Below, piece by piece: positions 8,340 to 16,724 of a DNA stretch of 64,000 nt. The stretch's first letter is position 1. Each line of letters starts with the position of its first letter. This stretch comes from Mycobacterium syngnathidarum (GTDB lineage: Bacteria > Actinomycetota > Actinomycetes > Mycobacteriales > Mycobacteriaceae), in contig NZ_MLCL01000076.1 in the NCBI RefSeq assembly GCF_001942625.1, positions 1 to 64,000 on the forward strand, written 5' to 3'. The position numbers and the translations under genes are program-made. The notes under the pieces were generated by a model. That model had not been told where the DNA came from. It did no database searches and saw only the letters and a list, made by a program, of their open reading frames with translations.

Positions 8340-9169
8340 GCAATCGCTTCCTCGCCGACGAGTGTGGTGCGATGCATCAGCCGTCGGGAGGTCGGTTCGT
8401 AGGGTATGGCGCGGTGCAGCATGCCGGTGTTGTCCCAGACCACCAGATCCCCGACGCTCCAGTGGTGGCGCAGGACGAACTGCGGCTGGGTGGCCCAGTC
8501 GAGGACCTCGTCGAGCAGTCCGCGGCTGCGCTCAGGGTCCATCCCCACGATCTGGCCGGCAGTGGCGCCGATGAGCAACGACTTGCGGCCGTCTCGGCGC
8601 TGCCACACCAGAGGATGCTCACGCGACGGAGCACGATCCCATTTGGCCGCTTGCTCCGGGGTCGGGTCTGGGGTCAGCAGCAACTGTGACGCCGCGACGC
8701 TGTGCACGACCCGGTAGCTCTCGAGTTCGACCCGCCTGTCGGCGGGCAGCGCTTCGAAAGCGGCGTAAGTGTTGGCGAATTCGGTGTCGCCACCCTCGTC
8801 GGCGACCTCCCGGGCGGTCAGCAGGGTCGCCTTCTGCGGGACCTGATCGGTCAGGCCGTCGGTGTGCCAGAAGATGGTGCTGCGACGCAGTCCGGCCAGC
8901 GCGCTCCTACTCGGATCGAGGGTGACCGGGGAGATTTCAGGATAGTCGGGATGCCCTCCGGCGCCTGCCACGACGACCTCACCGAGTGCGCGGGAGAACG
9001 CGACCAGGTCTGGGTCACTGATATGGGCTTCGCGGTAGACGACGACGCCGTGGCGCTCCAGTAGCACGTGGCAGTGCTGTGCTGCACCGGGGTCGAGGAA
9101 GTCGGCGGTGGTGTAGCCGGTGACCTCGACGCCGATCGCGTCGGAGATGGGAGTCGTGGCGATGGTCAT
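8336..9169 (-). CDS. TauD/TfdA family Fe(II)/2-oxoglutarate-dependent dioxygenase
   Basis: 277 residues from ATG 9169, which has AAGGAG five bases upstream; the GTG at 9175 lies inside that ribosome site. The iron facial triad is visible: His and Asp in FWHTDGLTD and the distal His in MLHRAIPY, with the 2-oxoglutarate-binding Arg in the following SRRLMHRTTL. Members hydroxylate or desulfonate substrates with 2-oxoglutarate as co-substrate in the cytosol. It sits between the P450 and SDR genes in a tightly packed operon, so it probably hydroxylates the same substrate family. Specific substrate unknown. Confidence 0.87.
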   Translation of the reverse strand: MTIATTPISDAIGVEVTGYTTADFLDPGAAQHCHVLLERHGVVVYREAHISDPDLVAFSRALGEVVVAGAGGHPDYPEISPVTLDPSRSALAGLRRSTIFWHTDGLTDQVPQKATLLTAREVADEGGDTEFANTYAAFEALPADRRVELESYRVVHSVAASQLLLTPDPTPEQAAKWDRAPSREHPLVWQRRDGRKSLLIGATAGQIVGMDPERSRGLLDEVLDWATQPQFVLRHHWSVGDLVVWDNTGMLHRAIPYEPTSRRLMHRTTLVGEEAIA

Positions 9170-9171
9170 GG

Positions 9172-9312
9172 TCACTCCTTGGTGCCAGAGTTGGTGGAGA
9201 CGGCCTCGTCAAAACGGCGATGGCTTGGCGGGGGCATGCCGCGGCCACAGCCCGAATCCGTGCCCTTCGCAGAGTGGCGATCGATTCGCACTCGCAGTAT
9301 CGGCGTGCTCAT
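9172..9312 (-). CDS. Possible 46-residue small protein between P450 and dioxygenase
   Basis: A short open frame starts at ATG 9312, overlapping the P450 stop in the ATGA arrangement, and ends at 9172 within the ribosome site of the dioxygenase. It begins MSTPILRVRID and ends VSTNSGTKE, with a single cysteine. The position and the opening RVRID recall the small ferredoxins that often follow mycobacterial P450 genes, but the iron-sulfur cysteines are missing. It is either a degenerate ferredoxin, a coupling ORF or chance. The coupling at both ends is the only positive evidence. Confidence 0.3.
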   Translation of the reverse strand: MSTPILRVRIDRHSAKGTDSGCGRGMPPPSHRRFDEAVSTNSGTKE

Positions 9313-10577
9313 ACTGCGGTGAAGCACAGATGCAGATCCGTCAGTCCGCGAATGATGTAGGTCGGATCGTGACGGAACGTCCGGGCGCCCTCGGGGCCGT
9401 GATGTTCCTCGGACAGCGTGAGGCTGGTGGTGCGGTCCAGGAAGCGTTCGATGGTCACCCGTCCTTCGGCACGGGCCAGCGGTCCGCCGGGGCAGGAATG
9501 GACACCGCGCCCGAAAGCGATGTGTTCGCGCACGTTTTCGCGATCCAACCGAAACTTCTCGGGCTCGGGGAACTTACGAGGATCCCGGTTGGACGCGCCG
9601 GGATGCAACATGATCGTGGTGCCCGCCGGAATATCCACGCCACCCACGCAGGTCGTCTTCTGGGTCATCCGGAAATCGCTCATGGTGGGGCTTTCCAACC
9701 GCAAAACCTCCTCGACGAACTCGGGGATTCTGCCCCGGTCAGCGCGCAGCGCCGCCTGCAGATCCTGATCCTCGGCCAGGAACCGCAACGACGACGCCAT
9801 CAGCCGCGCCGAAGTATCTTGCCCGGCACCGAACAGGAAAGTGGCCAGCCGTACGATCGATTCCGTGTCAGGCAGCGTCCCGTCCGGGTACGTCGACGTC
9901 GCGAGTGCGGTCAGGACATCCTCGCGCGGCTGCCGGCGCCGTTCCTCGATGTAGCTGCCGAACGTCTCGTACATGTACTCCAACGGGTTCTCCGGCAGCG
10001 GCGAATCGCCGCCCAGGGTCGCCACGTGTTGCCCGGTGAAAATTTTGCGGAAGTGGTCGCGATCCTCGGCGGGTACACCGAGCAGATCGGCAATCACCAT
10101 GGTGGTGAACGGCTTTCCGTAATCCTGGACCACCTCGAACCGGCCGTCGCCGATGAATGCGTCGATGCAGGCATCTGCCATGCCCGCCATCTGGTCCTCG
10201 TTCTCTTTCAGCCGTTTCGGAGTCATCAAGCGGCGCAACAGACTCCGCTCGGCATCGTGGTCGGCACCATCCTTGGTGACCATGAACTCGTGAAAGACCC
10301 AATGCTCACGGTTGGCCCGCACCGCATCAGTGATGTCGTCGGTGCCCGGCTCCACCGGGAAGGGGGGAAACGGTCCGCCCATCGCATTGCACGAGGAAAA
10401 CGCCGCATCGTTGCGGTACACCGCGACTGCCTCGTCGTATCCGGTGACCGCCAACACGCCCGGTTGCGCGATCTCGTGGATCGGACAACGGGACCGCAGC
10501 TCGTCGAAATAGGAATACGGATCGTTGATGACCTCTTCGCTGGTGAAGATGTCCGCCTTGTCCACGCTGTTCGTCAT
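9309..10577 (-). CDS. Cytochrome P450
   Basis: 422 residues, complete. The I-helix segment is FGAGQDTSAR, the K-helix ExxR is in EEVLRLESP and the haem loop is FGRGVHSCPGG with the thiolate cysteine near residue 362. ATG at 10577 has GGAGG a few bases upstream. It is the first gene of a minus-strand operon that continues with the small ORF, TauD-like dioxygenase, SDR, AhpD-like protein and luciferase-like enzyme. Upstream, at 10620-10635, is a palindrome shared with the region after the divergent TetR gene, so I infer repression by that TetR. No redox partner is adjacent. Confidence 0.9.
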   Translation of the reverse strand: MTNSVDKADIFTSEEVINDPYSYFDELRSRCPIHEIAQPGVLAVTGYDEAVAVYRNDAAFSSCNAMGGPFPPFPVEPGTDDITDAVRANREHWVFHEFMVTKDGADHDAERSLLRRLMTPKRLKENEDQMAGMADACIDAFIGDGRFEVVQDYGKPFTTMVIADLLGVPAEDRDHFRKIFTGQHVATLGGDSPLPENPLEYMYETFGSYIEERRRQPREDVLTALATSTYPDGTLPDTESIVRLATFLFGAGQDTSARLMASSLRFLAEDQDLQAALRADRGRIPEFVEEVLRLESPTMSDFRMTQKTTCVGGVDIPAGTTIMLHPGASNRDPRKFPEPEKFRLDRENVREHIAFGRGVHSCPGGPLARAEGRVTIERFLDRTTSLTLSEEHHGPEGARTFRHDPTYIIRGLTDLHLCFTAV

Positions 10578-10619
10578 GACACCTCCACGCCGTGCGACTG
10601 TGACAGCCCGCAGCTTTTA

Positions 10620-10635
10620 TTAGGCAATCGCCTAG
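10620..10635. promoter_or_regulatory. Probable TetR operator between P450 and TetR genes
   Basis: TTAGGCAATCGCCTAG is an imperfect palindrome (TTAGGC/GCCTAG) lying between the divergent P450 (start 10577) and TetR gene. A near-perfect version, TTAGGCGCTCGCCTAA, lies at 11317-11332. Two copies flanking one TetR gene is the usual pattern of an autoregulatory TetR operator. Confidence 0.7.
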
Positions 10636-10735
10636 GAAAATGGACTGGCATATGCTTAGCACCCGTCACGACGACGGTCAAGACCGGCGGATGAACAGCG
10701 TGGCGCCACCACCGGCGCCAAGGACGGACGACACA

Positions 10736-11320
10736 ATGGCCACACCGAACCGAGCCGGCAAGCGCGACACCGGCACCCGCGAGAAGCTGCTCGACGCGTG
10801 CGCGGAGATCATGCTCGACGAGGGTTACGCCGCCGCCACCTCGCGCCGCGTCGCGGAAAAGGTCGGCGTCCAGCGAGCGGTCGTGTATTACTACTTCCCG
10901 ACCATGGACGACCTCTACCTGGCGGTCCTCAAACGCGGCACGCAAACCAGCCTCGATGTGCAGCGCCGCGCCCTGACCACCGAAAGGCCACTGCATGCGC
11001 TGTGGGATATGACGGTAGACCCGCGTGGCGTGCAACTGATCATGGAGTTCATGGCCCTGGGAAACCACCGCAAGGAGATCCGCGCCGAACTCGCCGCCGG
11101 CGCACAAGCCTTCCGCGAGGCCCAGGTCGCCGCGCTGACCTACATCCTGCGCGATCACCAAGCCGACCAACCGTTACCGGCTGAAGTCATCTCCGTGCTC
11201 ATCGCGGCCATCGGGCGGTTGCTGGTTATCGAAACCGGCCTCGGCATCACTACCGGCCATCAGCAGACCATCGACCTCGTCCACCAATATTTGGGACGGC
11301 TCGAGACACCATTGCGTTAG
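10736..11320 (+). CDS. TetR family transcriptional regulator
   Basis: 194 residues from ATG 10736, with AAGGA about eleven bases upstream; ATG 10691 would add 15 residues but lacks a ribosome site. The N-terminal helix-turn-helix reads DEGYAAATSRRVAEKVGVQ and then VVYYYFPTMDDLYLAVL, the hallmark of TetR recognition helix and YYYF turn. The ligand domain is not assignable. It is divergent from the P450 operon and co-directional with the SDR at 11427. Palindromes at 10620 and 11317 (the latter covering its own stop codon) make it the likely repressor of both flanking units and itself. Confidence 0.87.
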   Translation: MATPNRAGKRDTGTREKLLDACAEIMLDEGYAAATSRRVAEKVGVQRAVVYYYFPTMDDLYLAVLKRGTQTSLDVQRRALTTERPLHALWDMTVDPRGVQLIMEFMALGNHRKEIRAELAAGAQAFREAQVAALTYILRDHQADQPLPAEVISVLIAAIGRLLVIETGLGITTGHQQTIDLVHQYLGRLETPLR

Positions 11321-11332
11321 GCGCTCGCCTAA
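11317..11332. promoter_or_regulatory. Probable TetR operator ahead of the SDR gene
   Basis: TTAGGCGCTCGCCTAA has seven-base perfect arms around a CT centre. It overlaps the TetR stop codon (11318-11320) and lies 95 bases before the SDR start at 11427. It matches the palindrome at 10620-10635 in 13 of 16 bases. Confidence 0.7.
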
Positions 11333-11426
11333 CATATCTTTTCGGAACGGCCGAAATGTGCCGACCGTCGCGCGGTCACGCTCGCCGCTCAGAACGCAGC
11401 GGACCCCCATCTTCAGGAGCGCATCG

Positions 11427-12200
11427 ATGAGCCAGGAGCTCGACCCCGCCATACGCCGCGTTGCCGTGGTTACCGGCGGCGCCTCAGGCATCGGCCCGGC
11501 AGTGGCAGCGCACCTGGCCAAAACTGGACACGCGGTTGCCCTGCTGGACCGCCAAGGCGACCTGGTACGTGGCGTCGCAGCCGACCTTTGCTCCGGCGGG
11601 GCTCAGATAATCGGCATCGAAGTCGACGTGACCGACCGGCAATCGGTCCATGAGTCCATCGCCCGCGTTCGCGCCGAGCTCGGCAGCATCACCATCGTGG
11701 TCACCAGCGCTGGTATCGACGTGGGCGTTCCTGTGCCTGTCACCGAGATCACCCCCGAGCAATGGGACCGGCTCATCGCGGTCAACCTGACCGGCACCTT
11801 CACTTGCATCCAGGCCGCAGTACCGGATATGCAAGCCGCCGGCTGGGGACGCATTGTCACCATCTCATCCTCCAGCGCTCAATCCGGCGCACCGGAACGC
11901 GCCCACTACGTCGCATCCAAAGGCGGAGTGATCGCGCTGACCAAAGCCCTGGCGTATGAACTTGCACCCCAAGGCATTACGGTCAACACCATCCCTCCGT
12001 CTGTCGTCGACACCCCGATGGCACACGCCGGCGTGAAGGTCGGCACCGTGCCAGATCTCGACATCCTAGCCAGCATGGTCCCGTTGCGACGCAACGGCAC
12101 TCCCGACGACATCGCCGCTACCGTCGCCTTCCTCTGCTCCGACGGCGGCTCCTACATCACCGGACAGGTGATCGGCGTCAACGGCGGCATGTACATCTAG
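11427..12200 (+). CDS. SDR family oxidoreductase
   Basis: 257 residues from ATG 11427, with CAGGAG seven bases upstream; the longer frame from 11358 has no ribosome site. The cofactor loop is TGGASGIG, catalytic serine in TISSSSAQSG, Tyr/Lys in YVASK and the C-terminal ITGQVIGVNGG. It is closely similar in signature sequences to the SDR at 7569. It follows the TetR gene and its own operator-like palindrome, so it may be transcribed separately but under the same repressor. Probably a dehydrogenase for a hydroxylated product of the P450/dioxygenase operon. Confidence 0.87.
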   Translation: MSQELDPAIRRVAVVTGGASGIGPAVAAHLAKTGHAVALLDRQGDLVRGVAADLCSGGAQIIGIEVDVTDRQSVHESIARVRAELGSITIVVTSAGIDVGVPVPVTEITPEQWDRLIAVNLTGTFTCIQAAVPDMQAAGWGRIVTISSSSAQSGAPERAHYVASKGGVIALTKALAYELAPQGITVNTIPPSVVDTPMAHAGVKVGTVPDLDILASMVPLRRNGTPDDIAATVAFLCSDGGSYITGQVIGVNGGMYI

Positions 12201-12839
12201 GAACGTGATCGGCGCAGAAGGTCGCGGCCCGCGATGGGCGGCAATGCCCCACCCGACGCGGCCCGCCCACGCGCGCATCGGACTGCCGCCTCGGGTCCGC
12301 TCGTGCAGCGCATGGCCCCGGACTCACAAGCTCCAATCCGTAACCTTTTCGATGTCTCGACGCAATGCAGGCACAACGCGACCGCGAACAACTGCAAAAA
12401 GCGGGCCCAGCTCGTTTCACATGATCGACGCACTACAGTTCCCCGATGCGGCGCAGCAGCGTTTGTCTGCAAAGCGACACCTCACCCGGCGGAATCATCC
12501 CCGCAAGGATCCTCCCGCGCCCAGCCATGATGCGTCTCGTTCGTGGGCGTGCCGTCATGGATCCCCGTCGCAGCCGTTCGACGTCTCGTGCACGTTGTGC
12601 TGCGCTGGTACTCCATGACGCTTGACCGGCAACGGCCGAGCCGTGCCGACCTGAGCCCCGCCTTCAGGGCTCGGCATACCTATTCGTCACAGTGACGGTT
12701 TTGGGCGGACGGGCTAGACGTGGAAAGAGCTGTAACCCAATCGATTTCAGCTGCCACATGGCTGTGAGCGACTGACGGGACCTCGCCAGATGTCGCCCGG
12801 TGATAACGTCAGAGGCATAGTTCGCGAGGAGCCGGCGGT
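12201..12839. other. Intergenic region, 639 bases, no supported gene
   Basis: Several short open frames on both strands have arginine- and serine-rich translations typical of out-of-frame high-GC DNA, and none has a ribosome site plus protein-like composition. Near the right end, 12685-12697 is the palindrome CGTCACAGTGACG followed by TTGGGCGG at 12701; a related pair recurs at 13204-13231 after the lipoprotein gene. The last 40 bases hold the lipoprotein ribosome site (GAGGAG). The rest shows no structure I can name; it may be a decayed gene. Confidence 0.5.
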
Positions 12840-13178
12840 ATGCGCAGACAGGTGAACCGGAGACGACGGCTAGCGCTGGCGTTCGCGATCGCGATCGCGG
12901 CGATCCTGTCGACGATCGTCGGCTGTGGCCAGGACCCCGATTGGTCGGTTGCATCTGACGATGCGGTGACGACGCTACCTGTTCCGCCTAACGTTCCACC
13001 ATTTCCGTTACCGAGCGATATCCCTCCTGTGCCGTTGCCGAGTGCCGTCCCCGATGTGGAGTTGCCTGGCGAGGTGCCCAGAGCCAAACTGCCGGCCGAC
13101 GTACCGCGGGTTGAAATGCCCGCCGAGATCCCCGAGATCCAATTGCCATCAGCGATCCCCCCGATCCCCTTCCCTTGA
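12840..13178 (+). CDS. Small lipoprotein with six proline-rich nonapeptide repeats
   Basis: 112 residues. A basic start (MRRQVNRRRR), a hydrophobic stretch to residue 28 and the lipobox IVGC at 26-29 indicate a lipoprotein exported by Sec and anchored through Cys29. From residue 57 the mature part is an uninterrupted tandem array of nonapeptides: LPSDIPPVP, LPSAVPDVE, LPGEVPRAK, LPADVPRVE, MPAEIPEIQ, LPSAIPPIP, consensus LP-x-x-(I/V)-P-x-x-x. Such an array should be extended and unfolded, like a cell-wall spacer. GAGGAG lies about nine bases before the ATG. It is convergent with the methyltransferase gene. I do not recognise a named family. Confidence 0.75.
   Translation: MRRQVNRRRRLALAFAIAIAAILSTIVGCGQDPDWSVASDDAVTTLPVPPNVPPFPLPSDIPPVPLPSAVPDVELPGEVPRAKLPADVPRVEMPAEIPEIQLPSAIPPIPFP
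12921..13177 (+). repeat. 27-base coding tandem repeat in the lipoprotein gene
   Basis: The proline-rich part of the lipoprotein gene encodes six nonapeptides in exact register (residues 57-110, roughly 13008-13169), preceded by one shorter degenerate unit. The DNA units are 27 bases long and diverged at third positions, so the repeat is kept by protein-level constraint rather than recent duplication. Confidence 0.65.
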
Positions 13179-13322
13179 GGAAATTTCGGCACCGAGCGCC
13201 ATTCGTCACTGTGATGAAAGTACTTGGGCGGCAATGGTTCTCGTAAAGATCCCGCCCGGGTCACCCCACGTAGGCATGGCTTCGAATCCAGCCGTCGGCC
13301 CGAATCCCGGGCGCAGAATCCT

Positions 13323-14192
13323 CTAGAACCGGTAGCGCAACACCCATACCCCACGACGCGCCTGTGCCCGCCAGCGGGCGAACCACTTGCCGATCATGCG
13401 TGTGGTCCGGGAAATATCGTTGAGCCAGGCGCGTGCCCGGGGATCGTTGAACGATTCCATGGCTTGGGCGCCGAGTTGCTCCTCGACGAACGTGACGCAC
13501 GGGTTGAGTTGCTCGAGCTCACGTGGGTCGTCAAAGCCGAAACCCTGATATCCCTTGGGTATCCCGACTTCGCGCAGCTCACCGATCTGTACGGGTAGCC
13601 CGCCCATCATCTTGGCGGCGATCCGTGAGTAGGCGACGAAGACGAGTTCTCCGCCACCGGTGAAATGATTTGTGAGGGTGGCCAGGATCTGGGTGTTGTC
13701 TGCTTTGGTGAGAAAGCCGAGTACGCCGTCGGCCACGGCGATGACGGGACGCTCACGCGGAATGCCTTCTGCCCAGTGCGGTTCGGTCAGCGAGGCCGCG
13801 ACAAGATGGGCGCGGTCCAATTCAGGAATCAGCCGGCGGCGCAACGCGATAACGTCAGGGAGGTCGACGTCATACCAGTCGACAGTCGGCGGCGGGGCGA
13901 TGCGGTGCATGCGGGTTTCCAGGCCGCAGCCCAGTTCCACCACCACCGCGTTTGGGTGCGCGGCGATGAACTGGACGACGAGTTGGTCCAGCATCTTGCT
14001 GCGAACCGGCGCGGCGATCTGGACGGTGCTCGAGATCTTGATGGCGCCGGCGGGTCCGATCCTGTCGAGCACCTTGGCGGCGAGGTCATCAGCGAGCAAT
14101 GGATGCGGCGCGCGGGCGTCCAGAGCGCGTGGGGTGAGTGTGATCAGCAGTGTCTTCTCGACCGGCGTGAGGTCGTCGATGGTGACTGTCAT
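13323..14192 (-). CDS. Class I SAM-dependent methyltransferase, TcmP / leucine carboxyl methyltransferase-like
   Basis: 289 residues. The SAM-binding motif is VVELGCGLETRMHRI and the acidic loop VDWYDVDLPDVIALRR, both characteristic of the PPM/LCM fold, here closest by eye to TcmP-type O-methyltransferases of polyketide clusters. It would transfer methyl to a carboxylate or hydroxyl of a small molecule. ATG at 14192 overlaps the TetR stop (ATGA), so it is the second gene of a TetR-methyltransferase operon controlled from the double palindrome at 14846-14883. Substrate unknown. Confidence 0.82.
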   Translation of the reverse strand: MTVTIDDLTPVEKTLLITLTPRALDARAPHPLLADDLAAKVLDRIGPAGAIKISSTVQIAAPVRSKMLDQLVVQFIAAHPNAVVVELGCGLETRMHRIAPPPTVDWYDVDLPDVIALRRRLIPELDRAHLVAASLTEPHWAEGIPRERPVIAVADGVLGFLTKADNTQILATLTNHFTGGGELVFVAYSRIAAKMMGGLPVQIGELREVGIPKGYQGFGFDDPRELEQLNPCVTFVEEQLGAQAMESFNDPRARAWLNDISRTTRMIGKWFARWRAQARRGVWVLRYRF

Positions 14193-14857
14193 TGAGCGCC
14201 TTTCTTTTCATCGCGGTAATGGGTGACCGAGTCGGTCATTTGCTTGCCGGTCTCTGAGGTGATGAATTCACCTACGGCCGAGTACACGTCGATCATGGCC
14301 AGCCCGATCCGAGTGGCGTCGGCACCGTCGAGGTCGGCGTCCATCTGTCGAGCCAGCTGGTCGTGAAGTACCACCACGCCGAGGTGCATGGCGCACATCA
14401 CCGCGGCGGCGTCGCGGGCCCGCTCGGATCCGGACCCAAATCGCTCAGGCCATCTGCTGGTTAGGAATTCCTCCGCTCCCCCGGCTAATTCGTCGAGCAG
14501 CTCGGCGGCTGTCGGCCCGCCCTCGATCGCCGCCCTGGCGAGATAGCGCAGTAGCGGCGGGCTTGCTTCGTAGAGCTCGGCGATGAAGCCGGGTTTGGCG
14601 ATATCTCCGTTGGCCGCACCCTGTGTCGTCCGTTGCCGCAACACCTCGATGACGACGTCATTGCACGCCTGCCGCAGATGTTCCTTGGTGCCGAAGTGGT
14701 GTTGCACCAGACCAACGGACGCCTGCGCTCGCGCGGCGATTCCTTTGAGGGTCGCCCCCGCGAAACCTCGCGCACCGAACTCAAGCAACGCTGCGTGCCG
14801 AATCCGTGCACGTGCGCTCAGGTCTGCCGAGGTGAACCCGCCCGACAATATCTCCAT
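14189..14857 (-). CDS. TetR family transcriptional regulator
   Basis: 222 residues from ATG 14857. The N-terminal DNA-binding region reads ARIRHAALLEFGARGFAG then TLKGIAARAQASVGLVQHHF, a standard TetR helix-turn-helix. An upstream extension to 14977 is out of keeping with the family and passes through the operator. Two inverted repeats sit on its start region (14846-14861 and 14864-14883), so it very probably represses itself and the downstream methyltransferase. The effector is unknown. Confidence 0.87.
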   Translation of the reverse strand: MEILSGGFTSADLSARARIRHAALLEFGARGFAGATLKGIAARAQASVGLVQHHFGTKEHLRQACNDVVIEVLRQRTTQGAANGDIAKPGFIAELYEASPPLLRYLARAAIEGGPTAAELLDELAGGAEEFLTSRWPERFGSGSERARDAAAVMCAMHLGVVVLHDQLARQMDADLDGADATRIGLAMIDVYSAVGEFITSETGKQMTDSVTHYRDEKKGAQ

Positions 14858-14883
14858 ATTGGTGACAATACATGAATATTGTC
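14846..14883. promoter_or_regulatory. Double inverted repeat at the TetR start: probable operators
   Basis: Two adjacent palindromes share the half-site (GA)CAATA. CAATAT-CTCC-ATATTG at 14846-14861 covers the ATG of the TetR gene; GACAATA-CATGAA-TATTGTC at 14864-14883 lies directly upstream, with perfect seven-base arms. Both are far richer in AT than the surroundings. Confidence 0.75.
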
Positions 14884-15085
14884 CTGATGCCTGCGGAACG
14901 AACTGCTGACGCGTTCTACGACGACGCCGGCGCGGTGCGGCGGTGCTGTGAATGCCAGTGGCTGCCGGGGACGCCACTGCGGTGCGGCGACACGGTAACT
15001 GCCCGTACTCCCAGCGAACGTTGTAACCTCCGTGCCACGGGGCGGTCAGAGTGCATCTGTTTCAGCTAGCGCAAGGGAGGGCGCT

Positions 15086-16621
15086 ATGACGGCTCCGATG
15101 TGGATGGCATTGCCACCTGAAGTGCATTCAGCGCTGATATCCAGTGGCCCCGGTCCGGGGTCGATGTTGACCGCTGCGGGCGCGTGGCAATCGCTGAGTA
15201 CCGAATATTCCTCTGCTGCAGCCGAACTCGCCACAGTGCTGGGTGAGGTACAAGCGGGATCTTGGGAAGGTCCGAGTGCCGAACAGTACGTGGCCGCACA
15301 CGGACCGTATCTCGCCTGGCTGATCCAGGCCGGTGCCAATAGTGCGGCTGCGGCCGTCGAGCACCAGACTGCGGCGGCAGCGTTTACAGAAGCGTTAGCA
15401 ATGATGCCGACGTTGCCCGAGTTGGCCCTCAACCACACGCTTCACGGCGTGCTCCTGGCGACGAACTTCTTCGGCGTCAATACCATTCCGATCGCGCTCA
15501 ACGAAGCAGACTACGTACGGATGTGGATCCAGGCCGCCACCGCCATGAGCACCTATCAGGCAGTGTCCGGTGCGGCCGTGGGAGCGATCCCGACCACCAC
15601 GCCGGCACCATTGCTGCTCAAACCGGGTGTTGGAGAATCGGGCGAGGCCTCCGCCGCGTCGCAGCAGGTTGCGGCCCAAGCCCGGGCCGCCGATGCCGGA
15701 TCTGCTCTGGAGAACTCCAACAGCATCACCGATCTCCTCACGTGGTACACCGACGCGGTCAACGAGATCTACGAGCCGATCATCAACTTCCTGACCGACC
15801 CCCTGGGCAACGCCGAGCAATTGATCACCGACTTCATGACCGACCCGGCGGCAGCCCTGGTGACGTGGGGCCCGTTCCTGTTTGCCGTTGCCTACCAGGC
15901 GTTCTCATGGGCAGGGGCGTTGACGACATATCCTCAGCTACTGATTCAGCCGCTGCTCTGGATCGTGATCGGCAGCGTCTACTACTACGGCGAGTCGCTG
16001 GCCGCCCAGGACGCGGTTCCTCCCGGTCAGGACACCGCTGTTGCCTCCCCTGCCCCGCAACAAACCACGAACGTGCGTCCCGAGCAGTCCAACCCGTTCG
16101 CGCTGGCGGGGCTACCCGGCGGTGGCGTGAGTGCGGTCGGCGCCGGTGCGGCCCCGGGAGCCGGTGCACCCACCACGGCTCCCAGCCCACCCGCGGCACC
16201 AACTGCGTTGTTGGCACCGTATGCGATTGCCGGAGGCCATCCGGGTGAGGGCTTCACGCCGACGGTCCGCGACAAATCGAGCGCCTCGGCGCCGGCCGTG
16301 GGGATACCAGCCGCAGCCTCGGGGGTCGCCGCGTCGCTGGCCGATCGGCGCAGACGTCGGCGCAAGCGCGATGCGAAGCTGGAACAACATGCTTATGCCG
16401 ATGCCTTCATGGACTACGACGATCCAGCTCCGGATCCACGTCCCGGGTCCGAGCCGCGAGTCGTTGCCTCCGAATATGGCGCGGGCATCATGGGATTCAC
16501 CGGTACCGCCGATGGACCCGACAGAGCGCCCGCGGGACTGACCAGCCTGGCCGACGACTTCGACTCGGGTCCAGCCGAACCGATGCTGCCGGGCACCTGG
16601 GAACCGCCCAACGATCGTTAG
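15086..16621 (+). CDS. PPE family protein, PPW subgroup
   Basis: 511 residues from ATG 15086, with AAGGGAGG five bases upstream. The N-terminal 180 residues are a PPE domain: [20 protein letters not shown], the [10 protein letters not shown] turn (WxG-type) and [19 protein letters not shown] domains pair with PE partners and are exported by type VII secretion; no PE gene is adjacent here. The middle is alanine/proline rich with a hydrophobic stretch. The C-terminus has GFTGT and, near the end, PMLPGTW, matching the GxxGT and PxxPxxW signature of the PPW subfamily. RRRRRKRD near residue 430 is a basic patch. Confidence 0.9.
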   Translation: MTAPMWMALPPEVHSALISSGPGPGSMLTAAGAWQSLSTEYSSAAAELATVLGEVQAGSWEGPSAEQYVAAHGPYLAWLIQAGANSAAAAVEHQTAAAAFTEALAMMPTLPELALNHTLHGVLLATNFFGVNTIPIALNEADYVRMWIQAATAMSTYQAVSGAAVGAIPTTTPAPLLLKPGVGESGEASAASQQVAAQARAADAGSALENSNSITDLLTWYTDAVNEIYEPIINFLTDPLGNAEQLITDFMTDPAAALVTWGPFLFAVAYQAFSWAGALTTYPQLLIQPLLWIVIGSVYYYGESLAAQDAVPPGQDTAVASPAPQQTTNVRPEQSNPFALAGLPGGGVSAVGAGAAPGAGAPTTAPSPPAAPTALLAPYAIAGGHPGEGFTPTVRDKSSASAPAVGIPAAASGVAASLADRRRRRRKRDAKLEQHAYADAFMDYDDPAPDPRPGSEPRVVASEYGAGIMGFTGTADGPDRAPAGLTSLADDFDSGPAEPMLPGTWEPPNDR

Positions 16622-16653
16622 AGTTGTACATATATCTCGCGGTAGTGAACTGC

Positions 16654-16711
16654 TAGGTTGGCAGTCGGTGTGCCGGGAAGCCTGGTCGGCAGAGTTGTTG
16701 CCCCTGCGACC
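16654..16711 (+). promoter_or_regulatory. Conserved 5' leader element, copy 1, with possible alternative hairpins
   Basis: GGTGTGCCGGGAAG followed by CCTGGTCGGCA occupies 16667-16691, eight bases after a TANNNT-type -10 box (TAGGTT, 16654-16659). Stem 1 pairs TGCCG (16671-16675) with CGGCA (16687-16691). Stem 2 pairs GGTCG-CAG (16684-16692, one bulged G) with CTGCGACC (16704-16711) and is incompatible with stem 1. The ribosome site CCGGAG follows stem 2 directly, ahead of the methyltransferase ATG at 16725. Two more copies lie at 25040-25064 and 25926-25950. Confidence 0.65.
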
Positions 16712-16724
16712 CCGGAGTACCTAG

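Noticed and set aside
9120..10694. 524-codon plus-strand open frame across the P450 gene
   Set aside because: Antisense shadow; it crosses the operator and has no recognisable domain.
12197..12472. 91-codon minus ORF in the 639-base gap
   Set aside because: Cysteine/arginine-rich, no ribosome site, no recognisable motif.
14872..15069. 65-codon plus-strand ORF starting inside the TetR operator
   Set aside because: No ribosome site and no protein-like pattern; its ATG is part of the palindrome spacer.
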